Shown here piece after piece: positions 41,297-44,774 of a stretch of DNA of 44,774 nucleotides. Under the pieces are notes generated by a model, which searched no databases, was not told where the DNA came from, and saw only the letters and a program-made list of their open reading frames with translations. Origin of the DNA: Streptomyces sp. MMG1533 (GTDB lineage: Bacteria > Actinomycetota > Actinomycetes > Streptomycetales > Streptomycetaceae); contig NZ_LGDG01000266.1 of the NCBI RefSeq assembly GCF_001279775.1, positions 1-44,774 of the forward strand, given 5' to 3'. Every line of letters begins with the position of its first letter. Within the stretch, counting starts at the first letter, position 1. Both the position numbers and the translations under genes were made by a program.

Positions 41297-42595
41297 TCAG
41301 CGGCCGGTGCCGATGCTGGTGGCCTTGGACTGCAGCGTCTTCTGCACCTCGGCGACGGTGGCCTTGCCGAGGGTCAGCTTCTCCAGTTCGGAGTCGATGG
41401 TGTCGGCGATCTGCTGCCAGGTCGTGATGGCGGGCGGCGCCTTGCTGACCTCGAGCTGCTCGGCGAACGCCTTCAAGTTCTCGTCCTCGGTCAGCTTCCC
41501 CTCCGTCCACGCCTGGGGCGAAGGAGGCAGGCTGCCGGTGGCCTTGGAATAGGTCGCGAGGTTGGCGGGCTCCGTCAGGAACTGGGCGAACTTCCATGCC
41601 GCGTCGGGGTTCTTGGCCTCGTTGAACACCGCCAGGTCGCTGCCGCCGGCGAACCCGGCGGGCTGCTTGGTGTACGGCATCGGCATGGTCTTCCACTTGC
41701 CGTCCAGCTCCGGGGCGTCCTTGTGGAGGCTGCCGCCGGCCCACGCACCCTCCTGGTAGACCGCGATCAGCCCGTCGCGGAAGCCCTGCACGTTGTCCGA
41801 CCTGTCGGTCGGCGCCAGGCCCTGCTTGGGGACGCTCGCGTAGTCCTCCAGCGCCTTGGCGACCTCGGGCGAGTCGAAGGTGAACTTCCCGGTCTTGGCG
41901 TCGTAGATGTCACCGCCCTGCTGCCAGACCATCGGCACCCAGAAAATCCAGGAGTTGAAGCCCATCACCAGCCCGCCGGCATGGCGCAGCTTGGGGTTCT
42001 CCTTGCCGGCGGTGGCCTGGATGGCCTTGAGGTCCTTCAGGTACCCGGCCCGGTCGCTAGCCAGGGCGCCCTTGATACCGGCCTTCTTGGTGATGTCGGT
42101 CCGGTAGAAGACCGCTTGGGTGTCGGCGATGAACGGGACGCCGTAGGAGGTGTTCTTGTACTTGGTGGTGTCCCACTGGCCGGGGTAGAAGTCCGAGGAC
42201 TTGATCGACGTCGGGGTGGCCTGGAAGCCCTTCAAGGCTGCCATCTCGGCCATCCAGGTGCTGCCGACCAGGGACATGTCCGGTGTGTTGCCGCCCGCTA
42301 TCGCGGTGGTCAGCTTGTCGTGGGCACCGTCCCACGGGACCGCGGTGATCTTGACGTCTGCGTCCGGGTTCTCCTGCTCGAACTTCTTGGCCAGTTCCTT
42401 CAGGTCTTCGTCGGGGTCGCCCATGGACCACATGACCACCGTCCCCTTGGCCTTACCCGCGGCTATCTCGGCGGGTGCGTCGTTGCCGGGGCCGGAGTCC
42501 TCGCTCCGGCCACAGCCGGTGGCCACCAGGGCTGCCGTGACGGTGACGCACAGGATCTGGACGGTTCTGACGGTGTGACGGGTGGTGATACGCAT
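41297..42595 (-). CDS. Sugar-binding lipoprotein of the second ABC importer
   Basis: The 432-residue lipoprotein (lipobox VATGC, Cys28) is a family-1 extracellular solute-binding protein: GTVVMWSMGDPDEDLKELAK, AGGNTPDMSLVGSTWMAEMA, YGVPFIADTQAVFYRTD, GGSDLAVFNEAKNPDAAWKF and the C-terminal WQQIADTIDSELEKLTLGK. ATG 42595 has AAGGAG eight bases upstream. It heads the seven-kilobase-plus leftward operon (binding protein, two permeases, GH3, GH32, GH30) and selects the substrate for it. It differs clearly from the lipoprotein at 5748, so the two loci probably take different sugars. Confidence 0.9.
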   Translation of the reverse strand: MRITTRHTVRTVQILCVTVTAALVATGCGRSEDSGPGNDAPAEIAAGKAKGTVVMWSMGDPDEDLKELAKKFEQENPDADVKITAVPWDGAHDKLTTAIAGGNTPDMSLVGSTWMAEMAALKGFQATPTSIKSSDFYPGQWDTTKYKNTSYGVPFIADTQAVFYRTDITKKAGIKGALASDRAGYLKDLKAIQATAGKENPKLRHAGGLVMGFNSWIFWVPMVWQQGGDIYDAKTGKFTFDSPEVAKALEDYASVPKQGLAPTDRSDNVQGFRDGLIAVYQEGAWAGGSLHKDAPELDGKWKTMPMPYTKQPAGFAGGSDLAVFNEAKNPDAAWKFAQFLTEPANLATYSKATGSLPPSPQAWTEGKLTEDENLKAFAEQLEVSKAPPAITTWQQIADTIDSELEKLTLGKATVAEVQKTLQSKATSIGTGR

Positions 42596-42990
42596 GATGC
42601 GGCTCCTTGCCGTTGGGCGATACAGGCGCGGGGGGCTAAGGGTGAGAGCGGGCGGACGCCCGGATGGGCCGGCGCACGGGTGGGGACCGTCTGCGGTGAC
42701 AGCGGCATCGGCGGTCAGCCGCAGGGCGCGGCTGGAGCATCCGACGCGGAGTGGGTAGGGCCGGGCAGGGTGGGCCAGGCGCGCCGTTCGGTGTCCCGGA
42801 TCGGGAACGCGCGAGCGGAAGGGTGCATGTGGGCGGTGCCGCATGAACGCGTGTGCAGCCGCCATGGTTGCGAGGAAGGCGAGGCCGAAGTGGGTCGCCG
42901 AGGTTTCAAGGAGATGAGGGGCGGTGCGTCACCGGCGACGCACCGCCCGGCTGCGAGGCGCCATCACGTACGCACCGCGATGACGTCGCG
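42596..42990. other. Gap between the LacI gene and the second sugar operon
   Basis: 395 bp that must contain the operon promoter, though no clear -35/-10 pair is visible. It has the LacI terminator (42919-42948) and a weak palindrome TCCCG-GAT-CGGGA (42794-42806) as an operator candidate. The ACCGGT core seen elsewhere in the locus is absent. Confidence 0.4.
42919..42948 (-). terminator. Terminator of the second LacI gene
   Basis: A perfect 12-bp stem (GGGCGGTGCGTC 42919-42930, GACGCACCGCCC 42937-42948) with loop ACCGGC, 43 bp downstream of the LacI stop. It suggests the regulator and the importer operon are separate transcripts. Confidence 0.7.
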
Positions 42991-43998
42991 TCAGTTCGAG
43001 CTCGGCTCCAATGTCGAACCGCGGATCACGAGGCTGGTGGGAATGATGCGCGAGGGGGCGGCCTCGGGCGATCTGCGCACGTGGTCGAGCAGCAGACGCG
43101 CCGCTGCCTCACCCATCTCCCGCATCGGCTGGCGGACGGTGGTCAAGGCCGGATAGGTGTACGACGCCACCTCGACGTCATCGAACCCCACCACGGCGAC
43201 ATCCCGCGGAATCTTGAGGCCGGCCTCGTGCAAGGCCGCGAGCACGCCGGCCGCCGAGGGGTCGTTGTGCCCGAAGACCGCGTCGAACTCCACGCCGTCC
43301 GCGAGAGCTTGCGCCACCGCGCTCCGGCTGCTGTCGAACAAGAAGTCGCCGCAGATGATGCTGCGCGGGTCGAGCTCGATCCCGGCCTGCGCATAGACGT
43401 CGACGAAGCCGCCCAACCGTTCCCGGGTGCAGCCGTACTCTTCTGGACCGGTCACCACCAGAGGGCGACGGCGACCGAGGTCCAGCAGGTGGCGCGCCGC
43501 CTGCTCACCGCCCTCCCGGTTGGTGGTGGCCACGTAGGGGAATCCCGGCCGCTGGAAGCGGTCGTCTATCAGTACCACCGGCAGTCCGGCCTCGTGCAGT
43601 TCCGTGATGGATCCCAGGGCCCCCTCGGGCTCTATCACCAGCAGACCGTCGAACGACTTGGCAGCGACCTGCAGGCCCAGCCTGCGCAGTGACTCCTCAC
43701 CGCGGTTCCAGGTCAGCATCCGCAGCCCGAAGCCCTCGGCCTCCAGCGTCTCGACGACCGCCTGCACGATGCCGGCCCAGGCCCAGGCCAAGTCAGGGAC
43801 CAGCATGCCGATCATCTGTGTCGTGCCGCGTGCCAGCCCCACTGCCCCGGCGCTCGGCACATAGCCGAGCTCCGAGATCGCCTTGCGGACCTTCGCGACG
43901 GTGTTCTCGTGGATCTCGCCTTTGCCGTTCAGCACCCGCGAGACCGTCGTCTTGCTGACGCCGGCCCGCGTGGCCACGTCGGCGATAGTGACTCCCAT
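42991..43998 (-). CDS. LacI-family repressor of the second sugar locus
   Basis: The 335-residue protein starts MGVTIADVATRAGVSKTTVS with a helix-turn-helix, followed by hinge VGLARGTTQMIGMLVPDL. The effector domain includes DGLLVIEPEGALGS, VVLIDDRFQRPGFPYVATTN and VVGFDDVEVASYTYPALTTV. It should bind a palindrome and respond to a sugar from the locus. GGAGGTGAC before ATG 43998 is a strong ribosome site; the frame runs open further upstream without protein-like content. A cluster of ACCGGT palindromes lies 76-126 bp upstream, and another palindrome lies before the divergent GH32 gene. Confidence 0.9.
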   Translation of the reverse strand: MGVTIADVATRAGVSKTTVSRVLNGKGEIHENTVAKVRKAISELGYVPSAGAVGLARGTTQMIGMLVPDLAWAWAGIVQAVVETLEAEGFGLRMLTWNRGEESLRRLGLQVAAKSFDGLLVIEPEGALGSITELHEAGLPVVLIDDRFQRPGFPYVATTNREGGEQAARHLLDLGRRRPLVVTGPEEYGCTRERLGGFVDVYAQAGIELDPRSIICGDFLFDSSRSAVAQALADGVEFDAVFGHNDPSAAGVLAALHEAGLKIPRDVAVVGFDDVEVASYTYPALTTVRQPMREMGEAAARLLLDHVRRSPEAAPSRIIPTSLVIRGSTLEPSSN

Positions 43999-44073
43999 GT
44001 CACCTCCCCTCCCTTCCTGCAGAGGCGGAAGACTTTCCTCCCGCACCGAAGGGCCGATCGTACAGAGACCCGT

Positions 44074-44123
44074 GTAACCGGTACCGGAAGCAGTCCCGGA
44101 ACCGGTTTCGGTACCGGTTCCGG
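44074..44123. promoter_or_regulatory. Cluster of ACCGGT palindromes (LacI operator candidates)
   Basis: GTAACCGGTACC (44074-44085), GGAACCGGTTTC (44098-44109) and GGTACCGGTTCC (44110-44121) share the NNNACCGGTNNN form. The last two also create a perfect 11-bp inverted repeat, CCGGAACCGGT (44096-44106) and ACCGGTTCCGG (44113-44123), six bases apart. They lie upstream of the LacI gene in the divergent region. Confidence 0.55.

Positions 44124-44774
<651 letters not shown>

Noticed and set aside
41156..43156. Plus-strand open frame of about 660 codons across the second LacI gene and lipoprotein
   Set aside because: Antisense shadow of clearly recognised minus-strand genes.

Overview
The window looks like a piece of a Streptomyces (or close actinobacterial) chromosome. 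GC is very high with strong third-position bias, several genes start with GTG, some promoters look leaderless, sugar ABC importers lack their own ATPase, and lipoproteins and a Tat-type signal are common. No rRNA, tRNA or CRISPR array was seen.

Layout. (1) 1-3.5 kb: the right end of an IS200/IS605-like element, an LD-carboxypeptidase and an MFS exporter. (2) 3.8-10.9 kb: a sugar-uptake locus. LacI regulator, lipoprotein and two permeases are read leftward. A GH32-like glycosidase is divergent and is followed by a decayed GH1 beta-glucosidase. A GNAT acetyltransferase and an MFS exporter come next. (3) 12.6-32.2 kb: a long scrap zone of transposon insertions and broken genes (IS481, IS5, IS256, ISL3 and IS1380 types, SDR, VOC, LuxR and RacP-like pieces). 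Intact genes lie between them: an orphan xylose-type binding protein, a peptidoglycan-binding protein, DinB, Clp-N/HTH, a PLP lyase, a 1046-residue NACHT NTPase, a DUF4232 lipoprotein and a YdeI-like protein. (4) 32.3-44.8 kb: a second sugar locus. Binding protein, two permeases, GH3, GH32 and a secreted GH30 with two discoidin domains are read leftward behind a LacI gene. A secreted GH32 gene starts divergently and runs off the window.

How the genes work together. Both sugar loci pair fructosidase-clan enzymes (GH32) with beta-glucosidase-type enzymes (GH1 relic; GH3 and GH30), a binding-protein importer and a LacI repressor with palindromic operator candidates. This suggests uptake of oligosaccharides carrying both fructosyl and beta-glucosyl bonds. 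Neither importer has an ATPase, so both probably rely on a shared MsiK-type ATPase elsewhere.

Most unusual points: an IS256-type element (15257-17399) with clear inverted repeats and a perfect 9-bp target duplication that carries a mycothiol-dependent isomerase-family gene as cargo; a NACHT (NLR-like) protein that is a candidate phage-defence gene; a 49-bp near-perfect palindrome covering the apparent leaderless promoter of a Clp-N/HTH gene; and a 596-bp IS derivative with roughly 90-bp inverted ends. All assignments were made by reading the sequence; no database search was possible.
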